From an uncultured Verrucomicrobiota bacterium (GTDB lineage: Bacteria; Verrucomicrobiota; Verrucomicrobiae; Opitutales; Opitutaceae): DNA of 16,560 bases. Position numbers and translations under genes: made by a program. The notes under the pieces are model-generated. The model saw only the letters and a program-made list of their open reading frames with translations, had not been told where the DNA came from and searched no databases. The stretch lies in contig CAMLQS010000082.1 of assembly GCA_946482165.1 (NCBI GenBank), positions 1 to 16,560 of the forward strand. The letters are read 5' to 3'. Each line of letters opens with the position of its first letter. The first letter of the stretch is position 1. This document shows positions 8,444 through 14,637 of the stretch, piece by piece.

Positions 8444-9508
8444 ATGTTTCTCCACGCCCTCGCCACCGCCGTGCCCCCCGCGCGCCTCCGCCAGGACGAA
8501 TGCCTCCGCCTCATCGCCGACTCCGAACTCTTCCCCCGCCTCTCGCGCCGCTCCCGTCTCACCCTCCAGACCATCCTTCGCGGCGACAGCGGCGTCGCCG
8601 CCCGACACTTCGCCTTTTCCCCCGTCGAGGACGTCTTCCGCGCCTCCGCCGACACCCTCAACGCCTGCTTTCGCGAGGAGGCCCCGCGCCTCGCCGGCCG
8701 CGCGCTCTCGGACGCCCTCGCCCAAGCCGGCCTCCGCGCCTCGCAACTCGACGCGCTCGTCGTCTGCACCTGCACCGGCTACCTCTGCCCCGGCGTCACC
8801 AGTTACGTCGCGGAAAAACTCGGCCTCCGCCCCGACTCCTATCTGCAGGACCTCGTCGGTCTCGGCTGCGGCGCCGCCATCCCCGCCCTTCGCTCCGTCG
8901 CCGCGCTCCTCGCCGCCAACCCCTCCGCCACCGTCGCCTGCGTCGCCGTCGAGATCTGCTCCGCCGCCTTCTACCTCGACGACGACCCCGGCGTGCAAAT
9001 CAGCGCCACGCTCTTCGGCGACGGCGCCGCCGCCACCATCTGGCGCGGCACTCCGCCCGCGGCGCCCGGCCCCTTGCCCGCGTTGCGCGCCACCGGTTTC
9101 AACACGCTCCACATCCCCGAAGCGCGCGACCACATCCGCTTCGAACAACGCTTCGGCAAGCTCCGCAACCTCCTCACGCCCGCCGTTCCGGCGCTCGCCG
9201 CCGACGCCGTCGCTCGCCTCTTCGCCGCCGAACCCTCCGACGCTCCGCGCCCCGCCCGCATACTCAGCCACACCGGTGGACGCGACGTGCTCGACGCCCT
9301 CGAAGCCGCCCTCCCCGGCTACTCCCTCGACCTAAGCCGCCGCGTCCTGCGCGATAATGGCAACATCAGCAGTCCCTCCGTTCTCTTCGCCCTCGACCTC
9401 GCGCTCCGCGAGGAGACTCCGCCCGCGCCCGACGCCCCCTGGTGGCTCGTCTCCTTCGGCGCCGGCTTCGCCGCCCACTCCTGCCGCCTCGATTCCCCTG
9501 CCCTCTGA
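8444..9508 (+). CDS. Type III polyketide synthase (chalcone/stilbene synthase-like)
   Basis: A 354-residue homodimeric ketosynthase-type enzyme of the thiolase fold. It is expected to extend an acyl-CoA starter with malonyl-CoA units and cyclise the chain to a resorcinol, pyrone or related ring. The full catalytic triad is visible: C142 in DLVGLGCGAAIPALR, H276 in ILSHTGGRDVL, and N307 in DNGNISSPSV. Also present are the cysteine-rich stretch VVCTCTGYLCPGV and the C-terminal VSFGAGFAAHS (GFGPG-like loop, here GAGF). Length is slightly under plant chalcone synthases, as usual for bacterial enzymes. It is the third gene of the methyltransferase-oxidoreductase-synthase operon. Such triads recur in bacteria; a Planctomycetota version has been linked to alkylresorcinols, to my recollection. 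The starter unit and ring type cannot be deduced. It is followed by the palindrome-rich gap. Confidence 0.95.
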   Translation: MFLHALATAVPPARLRQDECLRLIADSELFPRLSRRSRLTLQTILRGDSGVAARHFAFSPVEDVFRASADTLNACFREEAPRLAGRALSDALAQAGLRASQLDALVVCTCTGYLCPGVTSYVAEKLGLRPDSYLQDLVGLGCGAAIPALRSVAALLAANPSATVACVAVEICSAAFYLDDDPGVQISATLFGDGAAATIWRGTPPAAPGPLPALRATGFNTLHIPEARDHIRFEQRFGKLRNLLTPAVPALAADAVARLFAAEPSDAPRPARILSHTGGRDVLDALEAALPGYSLDLSRRVLRDNGNISSPSVLFALDLALREETPPAPDAPWWLVSFGAGFAAHSCRLDSPAL

Positions 9509-9529
9509 TCGCCCCCCCGGCCATGTCCG

Positions 9530-9548
9530 ATGTTCGTATTACGAACAT
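9530..9548. repeat. Palindrome family copy 1 (T-centred)
   Basis: Perfect inverted repeat: core TGTTCGTATTACGAACA at 9531-9547, extended by one base each side, so the arms are 9 bases around a single central T. It is followed by TCCC, as is copy 4 at 16123. It lies 22 bases after the polyketide synthase stop. Confidence 0.9.
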
Positions 9549-9571
9549 TCCCACCGACCACGCCCGACCAT

Positions 9572-9588
9572 TGTTCGTAATACGAACA
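9572..9588. repeat. Palindrome family copy 2 (A-centred)
   Basis: Perfect 17-base core TGTTCGTAATACGAACA with 8-base arms around a central A, which makes it the opposite strand orientation to copy 1. The two cores are 24 bases apart, giving an inverted pair. Confidence 0.9.
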
Positions 9589-9611
9589 TACGATTCGGCT
9601 GCCGCACCGTC

Positions 9612-9626
9612 GTTCACAATGCGAGC
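9612..9626. repeat. Degenerate palindrome family member
   Basis: GTTCACAATGCGAGC matches the core GTTCGTAATACGAAC at 11 of 15 positions, and all four differences are transitions. It sits between copies 2 and 3, so it may be a decayed copy. Chance resemblance is not excluded. Confidence 0.4.
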
Positions 9627-9632
9627 CTCCGG

Positions 9633-9685
9633 TTTCGCTGATCGGGCCAATGTTCGTAATACGAACATTGGCCCGATCAGCGAAA
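9633..9685. repeat. 53-base palindrome containing family copy 3 (A-centred)
   Basis: Perfect arms of 26 bases (9633-9658 and 9660-9685) flank a single central A at 9659. The inner 17 bases are the family core (9651-9667). The outer part of each arm, TTTCGCTGATCGGGCCAA, is unique to this copy apart from CCAA, which is shared with copy 5. It lies between the convergent polyketide synthase and YihY genes. It could form a cruciform or a very stable RNA hairpin on either strand. No T-run follows on the plus strand, so it is not a classical terminator in that direction. Confidence 0.95.
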
Positions 9686-9701
9686 AACCCGGTCCGGCGG
9701 G
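9683..9701 (-). terminator. Possible weak intrinsic terminator for the YihY gene
   Basis: Read on the minus strand, a short stem CCCG, 6-base loop, CGGG is followed directly by TTTTT, about 70 bases after the YihY stop. The 5-base T-run is rare in this GC-rich DNA. The stem is only four base pairs, but the 53-base palindrome follows at once and may add to termination. Confidence 0.3.
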
Positions 9702-9770
9702 GCGTTTCTAAAATCGGCGCGATGGTAGCCGCGGATCTTCCTCCCAAGCAGCAGCCCTTGGCTGGTCTTG

Positions 9771-10778
9771 TTAGCGATCAACCCCGCTCGCCGCCGCCTT
9801 CTCCTCCCGCGTCGGCACATGCCCGCCCGCCTCCTCGGCGTGTTTCTCCGCCTGCTCGTCGCGCTCCTCCTCCGACTCCTCCACCAGCTCCTCACGCACC
9901 AGAACGGCCGTCTTTTTCGGACGCACCGGCCGCCCTTTCAACTCCGCCCGTGCCCGCGTGAACTCCACCCCGAAAAACAAGATCGCGCACGAGTAGTAGA
10001 TCCAGATCAACAGCGCCGCCAGCGAGCCCGCCGCGCCATACACCGACGCCACCGTCGAATGGCTCAGATACCACGCGATCCCCACCCGCCCCGCGCTGAA
10101 CAAAAGCGCGGTCACAAACGCGCCGCGCCACACGTCGCGCCACGATTGCCGCACGTCCGGCATGAATTTGAACAACATCGCGAAAAGCGCCGTGATCGCC
10201 CCCAACGCCACCGCCACGTCCACCGCCCGCAACACCGGCGCCGGCACCCCCACCCACGCGTCCGCATAGCGCACCAACGCAGAAAGCGCCGTCGTCAGCA
10301 CCAACGACACCAACAACAGGAACCCCACCGTCAGCACCATCGCGAACGACACCACCCGCCGCGCGATCAGCACCGCCCAGCCCTTGCGATCCGGTCGCGC
10401 CCGCACGCCCCAGATTTCATTTAACGACTCCTGCAGCTGGCCGAACACGGTCGTCGCCCCCACCAGCAGCATCGCGAACCCGATGGTCGCGCCCGTCCAC
10501 CCGTCCGCCTCCGCCCGGCTCGCGTCCACCGCCTGCACGATCAGCCGCGCCCCCTCCGCGCCCACCAGCTCCTGCAATTGCCCCGTCACCTGCCGCGTCG
10601 CCGCCTCGCGCCCGAACACGAAGCCCGCGATCCCGACCACGATGATCGTCACCGGCGCGAGCGAAAACAGAGTGTAGAAACTCACCGCCGCGGAGTGCCG
10701 AAACGCCCCGTGGCGATTCCACCCCTGCGCCGCCGCCAGCGGCACGCGGGCCCATTCCGGCACGCGCATGGACAACAT
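9771..10778 (-). CDS. YihY/virulence factor BrkB family inner-membrane protein
   Basis: A 335-residue polytopic membrane protein with about six hydrophobic segments. The family signature near the N-terminus is HSAAVSFYTLFSLAPVTIIV, followed by QLQELVGAEGA, LQESLNEIWGV, a VVSFAMVLTVGFLLLVSLVL helix, MFKFMPDV, and the closing SLAALLIWIYYSCAILFFGVEF. The family was once misnamed ribonuclease BN; its biochemical role is still unsettled, with transport suspected. A charged C-terminal tail of about 55 residues (VREELVEESEEERDEQ) is probably cytoplasmic. I chose ATG at 10778, preceded by GAGG at a workable distance; ATG at 10769 is the alternative. The same frame is open to 11057 but the extra part is arginine-rich shadow sequence. 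The gene is divergent from the ABC-F gene and convergent with the polyketide synthase. Confidence 0.9.
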   Translation of the reverse strand: MLSMRVPEWARVPLAAAQGWNRHGAFRHSAAVSFYTLFSLAPVTIIVVGIAGFVFGREAATRQVTGQLQELVGAEGARLIVQAVDASRAEADGWTGATIGFAMLLVGATTVFGQLQESLNEIWGVRARPDRKGWAVLIARRVVSFAMVLTVGFLLLVSLVLTTALSALVRYADAWVGVPAPVLRAVDVAVALGAITALFAMLFKFMPDVRQSWRDVWRGAFVTALLFSAGRVGIAWYLSHSTVASVYGAAGSLAALLIWIYYSCAILFFGVEFTRARAELKGRPVRPKKTAVLVREELVEESEEERDEQAEKHAEEAGGHVPTREEKAAASGVDR

Positions 10779-10901
10779 TTCCCAACCTCGCCGCCCGCCC
10801 CGCCCGCCGCCACCCGCGTCGCTCCTTTTTCTTCCCGCTCGCCCCCTCCGAAAAACTCCGGCCTCCCCCCGGTCGCCCCGCCTCATCTCCGGCTCGCCTT
10901 T

Positions 10902-10971
10902 CCTCCGCGCCCTCCGTGTCCTCCGTGGTTCAAAACCCTCTCTCCCAGCTCCTCGCTCCCTGCTCCCTCCC
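10902..10971. repeat. Repeat-like leader immediately before the ABC-F start codon
   Basis: CCTCCGTG occurs twice at a 9-base period (10911 and 10920), followed by GGTTCAAAAC. A pyrimidine run of CTCC/GCTCC units (10942-10971) then ends at the ATG. Both parts resemble widespread intergenic repeats (reverse strand GAACCACGGAGGACACGG and GGGAGCAGGGAGCGAGGAGC types), as I recall them. No purine-rich ribosome binding site is seen on the sense strand, so translation initiation of the downstream gene may not depend on one. Confidence 0.5.
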
Positions 10972-12660
10972 ATGGCCAAGCCCGAAGAACCGAAGATCAT
11001 TTTCTCCATGATGCGCGTTTCGAAGAAGATCGAGCGCAAGGAGATCCTCCGCGACATCTCCCTCTCCTTCTACTACGGCGCCAAGATCGGCGTCCTCGGC
11101 CTCAACGGCTCCGGCAAATCCTCCCTCCTCCGCATCCTCGCCGGCCGCGACACCGAGATCGACGGCCGCATCCACTTCGAGCCCGGCTACCGCGTCGGTC
11201 TCCTCGAGCAGGAACCGCAACTCGCCGCCGGCGCCACCGTCCGCGCCTGCGTCGAGGAAGGCGTCAAACACCTCACCGACCTCACCGCCGCCTACGACGC
11301 GTCTTGGGACGAGCTCGCCACCGCCGACACCGACGAAGCCCGCGACGCCATCGGCGACAAACAGGCCAGGCTCCAGGAGGAGATCGAGCGCCTCGGCGCC
11401 TGGGACGTCGCCCCGCAGGTCGAAATGGCCATGGACGCCCTCCGCTGCCCGCCCGCCGACGCCATCGTCGACACCCTCTCCGGAGGCGAGCGCCGCCGCG
11501 TCGCCCTCGCCCGCCTCCTCCTCCAAAAGCCCGAAATTCTCCTCCTCGACGAGCCCACGAACCATCTCGACGCCGAATCCGTCCACTGGCTCGAGCAACA
11601 CCTCGCCCGCTACGAGGGCACCGTCATCGCGGTCACGCACGACCGCTACTTTCTCGACAACGTCGCGCAGTGGATCCTCGAGCTCGCCCACGGACACGGC
11701 ATTCCGTGGAAGGGCAACTACTCCGGCTGGCTCGAGCAAAAGTCCGCCCGTCTCGCCGCCGAGCAACGCACCGAGGACAAACGGCAGAAGGCCATGGCCC
11801 GCGAGCTCGAGTGGATTCGCCAGGGCGCCAAGGCCCGCCATGCCAAATCCCAGGCCCGCATCAGCGCCTACGAGAAGATGGTCAACAGCTCCAACACCGC
11901 CGAGCAGGAGCGCGAATTCGAACTCGTCCTCCCCAAGGGCCCGCGCCTCGGCCAGCTCGTCGTCGAGGCCAGCGGCATCGCCAAGGCCTACGGCGACAAG
12001 CTCCTCTTCGAGAACTTCAGCTTCTCCCTCCCTCCCGGCGGCATCGTCGGCGTCATCGGACCCAACGGCGCCGGCAAGACCACGCTCTTCCGCATGATCA
12101 CGGGCGCCGAGAAAGCCGACGCCGGCACGCTTCGCGTCGGCGACACCGTCGTCATCTCCCACGTCGACCAGTCGCGCGATTCGCTCCCCGACGCGCAGAC
12201 GATCTACGAGGCGATCAGCGGCGGCGAAGAGATCATCCGCATGCCCGGCCGCGAGGTGAACGCCCGCGCCTACTGCGCCCAGTTCGGCTTCACCGGCGCC
12301 GACCAGTCGAAAAAAGTCGGCGTCCTCTCCGGCGGCGAACGCAACCGCGTCCACCTCGCGCGCATCCTCAAGAGCGGCGCCAACCTCCTCCTCCTCGACG
12401 AGCCGACCAACGACCTCGACGTGAACTCCATCCGCGCCCTCGAGGAAGGCCTGGAAACCTTCGCCGGCTGCGCCGTCGTCGTCTCGCATGACCGTTGGTT
12501 CCTCGACCGCGTGGCGACGCACATCCTCGCCTTCGAGGGCGACAGCCAGGTCGTGTATTGCAACGGCAACTACAGCGAATACCTCGAGGACTTCAAGAAG
12601 CGCAAGGGCAAGGACGCCGACCGCCCCCACCGCATCAAATACCGCAAGCTCACGCGGTGA
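10972..12660 (+). CDS. ettA: ABC-F ATPase, energy-dependent translational throttle protein EttA-type
   Basis: A 562-residue cytoplasmic protein with two ABC ATPase domains and no membrane part. It is expected to bind the ribosomal E site and gate the first elongation step according to ATP/ADP level. Domain 1 has Walker A GLNGSGKSS (43-51), signature LSGGE (169-173) and Walker B LLLDE (D193-E194). Domain 2 has GPNGAGKTT (363-371), LSGGE (452-456) and LLLDE (D476-E477). The inter-domain linker, with QGAKARHAKSQARISAYEKM, matches the EttA P-site tRNA-interaction region. The length matches E. coli EttA (about 555), and the N-terminal style (PKIIFSMMRVSKK) and the C-terminal HRIKYRKLTR are typical. 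ATG at 10972 is the family start; the upstream open frame to 10768 is shadow. It is divergent from YihY and not in an obvious operon. Confidence 0.95.
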   Translation: MAKPEEPKIIFSMMRVSKKIERKEILRDISLSFYYGAKIGVLGLNGSGKSSLLRILAGRDTEIDGRIHFEPGYRVGLLEQEPQLAAGATVRACVEEGVKHLTDLTAAYDASWDELATADTDEARDAIGDKQARLQEEIERLGAWDVAPQVEMAMDALRCPPADAIVDTLSGGERRRVALARLLLQKPEILLLDEPTNHLDAESVHWLEQHLARYEGTVIAVTHDRYFLDNVAQWILELAHGHGIPWKGNYSGWLEQKSARLAAEQRTEDKRQKAMARELEWIRQGAKARHAKSQARISAYEKMVNSSNTAEQEREFELVLPKGPRLGQLVVEASGIAKAYGDKLLFENFSFSLPPGGIVGVIGPNGAGKTTLFRMITGAEKADAGTLRVGDTVVISHVDQSRDSLPDAQTIYEAISGGEEIIRMPGREVNARAYCAQFGFTGADQSKKVGVLSGGERNRVHLARILKSGANLLLLDEPTNDLDVNSIRALEEGLETFAGCAVVVSHDRWFLDRVATHILAFEGDSQVVYCNGNYSEYLEDFKKRKGKDADRPHRIKYRKLTR

Positions 12661-12736
12661 GAGGCGCAATGTCCGGTCCGCCATGACCCGCCTTCGCCAA
12701 TGCTCCGCCCGCCCGCGCGGCCTCGGCATCATAACT

Positions 12737-12754
12737 CCGGCGTTCGGTTTTTTT
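12737..12754 (+). terminator. Possible weak intrinsic terminator of ettA
   Basis: A run of seven T (12748-12754) follows a small CCG, 5-base loop, CGG stem, about 77 bases past the ettA stop. An overlapping alternative fold pairs CGGCGT (12738-12743) with ACGCCG (12756-12761) around the T-run. The T-run is striking in this base composition but the stem is short. Confidence 0.3.
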
Positions 12755-12791
12755 GACGCCGCCCTTGCTTGCGATCCGATCTTCCAAAACA

Positions 12792-12835
12792 AGCCGCGAA
12801 AACTGCGGGAGAGCCGCGAAAAGCCGGGGCGAAAA
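12792..12835. repeat. Short direct repeats AGCCGCGAAAA
   Basis: AGCCGCGAAAA occurs at 12792-12802 and 12812-12822, exactly 20 bases apart. A third GCGAAAA is at 12829-12835. CCGC/GCGG also forms a small hairpin at 12794-12808. The block lies about 50 bases upstream of the next gene and could be part of its control region or a dispersed repeat. Confidence 0.45.
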
Positions 12836-12887
12836 TGAACAAAAGCACGCCGCACGAAATTCTTTGTTCGCGCCTCGACCCCGCGCC

Positions 12888-13451
12888 ATGAAACCGCGCC
12901 GGCTTCGTCTCATCGCGTTCGTCTCGATAGTCCTGTCGGCCGTCGGCGTCGGCGCCTATCTTCACTTCTTCCGATACAATCCCGCCGCATCCTGCTCCAA
13001 CTGCCGTCGCCAAGCCTCCGCCGTCTTGGACGAATACGCGCTCAGACACGACGGCTGGTATCCGAGAGGCGCGGGAAATCCCATGGGGTCGCTCGCCCTC
13101 GCCATCGCCGATGCCGCCAGGCCGGAGCACGAAGTGGGCTTTTTCACCAGTCACGCGCTCACGACGCGGGCGCAGGCCTATTACGCACGGCACAAGGCCT
13201 TTCACGAAGACTACTCCTGCTATCGCTACAACGAAGGTCTTCGCGGCGACGACTCCGGTTCCCTGATCATCCTCTATTATTTCGAACCAACAAGGTGGGA
13301 GTGCGAAAACCCGCGCCATCGGGCCGACGAAGTCGGCCGAAACATCCTCGCCGGCGGCAGCTGGGAGTTTGTCCCGGAAGCCGAGTTCCAGCGCCGCCAG
13401 GCCGCCACCCTCGCGTTCCTCGAATCCCGCGCGAAGCGCGGTCCCGAATAG
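12888..13451 (+). CDS. Hypothetical membrane-anchored or secreted protein with four cysteines
   Basis: I do not recognise a family. The 187-residue protein begins MKPRRLRLIAFVSIVLSAVG, a basic end followed by a hydrophobic segment (about 8-28). This is a signal peptide or single membrane anchor that would place the rest outside the cytoplasm. Just after it is a CSNC motif (C36, C39), and two further cysteines occur in YSCYRYN and WECENP. A pair of disulfides or a metal site is possible. The C-terminal part has LIILYYFEPTRWECENPRHRADEVGRNILAGGSWEFV and a charged alanine-rich helix. The start is the first ATG after the gap, with the signal-like N-terminus as support. It ends 16 bases before the peptidase-like gene, so the two are probably co-transcribed. 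Codon use matches the neighbours. Confidence 0.75.
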   Translation: MKPRRLRLIAFVSIVLSAVGVGAYLHFFRYNPAASCSNCRRQASAVLDEYALRHDGWYPRGAGNPMGSLALAIADAARPEHEVGFFTSHALTTRAQAYYARHKAFHEDYSCYRYNEGLRGDDSGSLIILYYFEPTRWECENPRHRADEVGRNILAGGSWEFVPEAEFQRRQAATLAFLESRAKRGPE

Positions 13452-13467
13452 CCGCAACTTCCCTCCG

Positions 13468-14382
13468 ATGTCCCTCCCGCTTCTCCCCTCCGACTCCCGC
13501 TTTCCCAAGCCGGACTGGAGCGCCGTCCACGCCTCCGTCCCCGAAGACGCGGACACCGCCGCGCTCGATGCCTTCTGGACCGAACACGGCCGTGAGTTTG
13601 TCCACCTGCTGAAAGGCGCGCTCGGCAAAGGCTACCAAGGCTACGAATCGAAAAACTTCTGGCTCGTCTCGCGAGAACCCGCCGACACCTGCCGCCGCCT
13701 CGTCGCCTGGGCCGAGACCACGGCGGCCAAGGTGCAAAAGATGCTGAAGGTGGACCCCGCCGGCCACCTCTTCGGCAAGTGCCCGATTCTCGTTCTCCAC
13801 GACCTCGCCACCTACGACGAATATTTCGCCGGCTACCTCGCCGACGGGGAATATGCCGGCTCCGGCGGCGTGTATCTAAACCACGGTTACGGCCACTTTG
13901 TTTTCAACTACCTCGACATGAACCAGGCCGAGACAGTCATGGCGCACGAACTCGCCCACGTCTACGTCGCCCACCTGCCCATTCCCGTCTGGCTGAACGA
14001 GGGCGTCGCGCAGCTCTGCGAGATCAGCCTGACCGGCCGCGATCTCACCCGCTACGAAGAGATCAAGGACTCGCTCGACGGCTTCTGGAACGAGGAAACC
14101 ATCCAGGATTTTTGGAACGGCTCCGGCTTCATGAAAACCAACGAAAGCCAGATGCACTGCTACCACCTGTCAAAAGTGCTCACCTCGAAACTCGCCCGTA
14201 AGCGCGACCGCTTCCACGCCTTCCTCCACTCCGCCCACCGCGACGACGCAGGTGAATCCGCTCTCCTCGATACATGGGGTTTCGATTTGCGCGACCTGGT
14301 GTCAGACTACCTCGGCGACGGAGATTGGATGCCACGGTCAGATAACTCCCCCCACCGAGGCCCCCTCGCCCTCCCTTGCTAA
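13468..14382 (+). CDS. HExxH zinc metallopeptidase-like protein (gluzincin, peptidase MA-like)
   Basis: A 304-residue protein with a zinc-peptidase active site: MAHELAHVYVAH (H160, E161, H164), followed 14 residues later by VWLNEGVAQL, where E178 is the expected third zinc ligand. This spacing and the WLNEG motif are those of peptidase MA-like/DUF1570-type gluzincins. The N-terminal third contains no signal peptide that I can see. The middle holds KCPILVLHDLATYDEYF and GGVYLNHGYGHFVFNY, the strand preceding the active site in this group. The C-terminal part, LLDTWGFDLRDLVSDYLG, is a typical closing helix. The start is ATG at 13468, 16 bases after the upstream hypothetical gene. A longer open frame to 13369 overlaps that gene and is not used. 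The substrate is unknown. All zinc and catalytic residues are in place. Confidence 0.8.
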   Translation: MSLPLLPSDSRFPKPDWSAVHASVPEDADTAALDAFWTEHGREFVHLLKGALGKGYQGYESKNFWLVSREPADTCRRLVAWAETTAAKVQKMLKVDPAGHLFGKCPILVLHDLATYDEYFAGYLADGEYAGSGGVYLNHGYGHFVFNYLDMNQAETVMAHELAHVYVAHLPIPVWLNEGVAQLCEISLTGRDLTRYEEIKDSLDGFWNEETIQDFWNGSGFMKTNESQMHCYHLSKVLTSKLARKRDRFHAFLHSAHRDDAGESALLDTWGFDLRDLVSDYLGDGDWMPRSDNSPHRGPLALPC

Positions 14383-14409
14383 GCGCTCTCACTCGACCAC
14401 ATTGCGCCC

Positions 14410-14637
14410 ATGCAGTCCGCAGCCGAGATCACCGACCACGAGCGCGACGCCACCGCGCGGCAGGCGGCGATCTACCGCGCCATGACACCCCAGCAACGCA
14501 TCGCCCAGGCGTTGCGCATGAACGCCTCCATGCGTCGCCTGCTCGCCCTCGGCTTTCGCCAACGTAACCCGAATTGGACGGAGCTCGAAATCCGTCGCGC
14601 CGTCGCCGACCGCATTCTCCATGCCCGAACCGGATGA
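14410..14637 (+). CDS. Small helical protein coupled to the nucleotidyltransferase
   Basis: A 75-residue, arginine-rich, probably all-helical protein (TPQQRIAQALRMNASMRRLLALGF, then NPNWTELEIRRAVADRILHART). I know the pattern of a short protein with PNWTExExxxxV near the end placed before a nucleotidyltransferase in other bacteria, but no named function. Its stop lies inside the next gene (overlap 14621-14637), which argues for a coupled pair. The R-x4-6-H motif of HEPN toxins is absent, so it is not an obvious HEPN partner. It could be an antitoxin or adaptor. Start ATG at 14410, 27 bases after the peptidase-like gene. Confidence 0.7.
   Translation: MQSAAEITDHERDATARQAAIYRAMTPQQRIAQALRMNASMRRLLALGFRQRNPNWTELEIRRAVADRILHARTG

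Larger units (their letters stand above)
12661..12887. other. Gene-free gap after ettA
   Basis: No convincing gene on either strand. It holds a T7 run (12748-12754) with a weak hairpin, and a short repeat block (12792-12835). The DNA is less GC-rich than the flanking genes. A long minus-strand open frame crosses it, but its protein looks like a translation of repeat DNA. Confidence 0.6.

Noticed and set aside
7283..9271. 662-codon minus-strand open frame opposite the oxidoreductase and polyketide synthase
   Set aside because: Glycine/glutamate-rich shadow of two well-supported genes. It contains the repeat-derived GRDARAT peptide but no protein family signal.
9531..9667. CRISPR array made of the 17-base palindromes
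   Set aside because: Only three units, spacers of 24 and 62 bases, repeats too short and fully palindromic, no cas genes nearby.
9633..9685. The 53-base palindrome as a classical rho-independent terminator of the polyketide synthase
   Set aside because: No T-run follows it on the plus strand (AACCCGG follows). Its core is AT-containing and belongs to a repeat family, so only a general barrier role is plausible.
10930..12855. 641-codon minus-strand open frame opposite ettA
   Set aside because: The plus strand has two complete ABC domains. The minus translation is Gly/Ala/Glu/Asp/Val-rich with translated repeat at both ends.
14410..14637. HEPN toxin partner of the nucleotidyltransferase
   Set aside because: Too short and without an R-x4-6-H motif. 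It was kept as an unnamed small helical protein.
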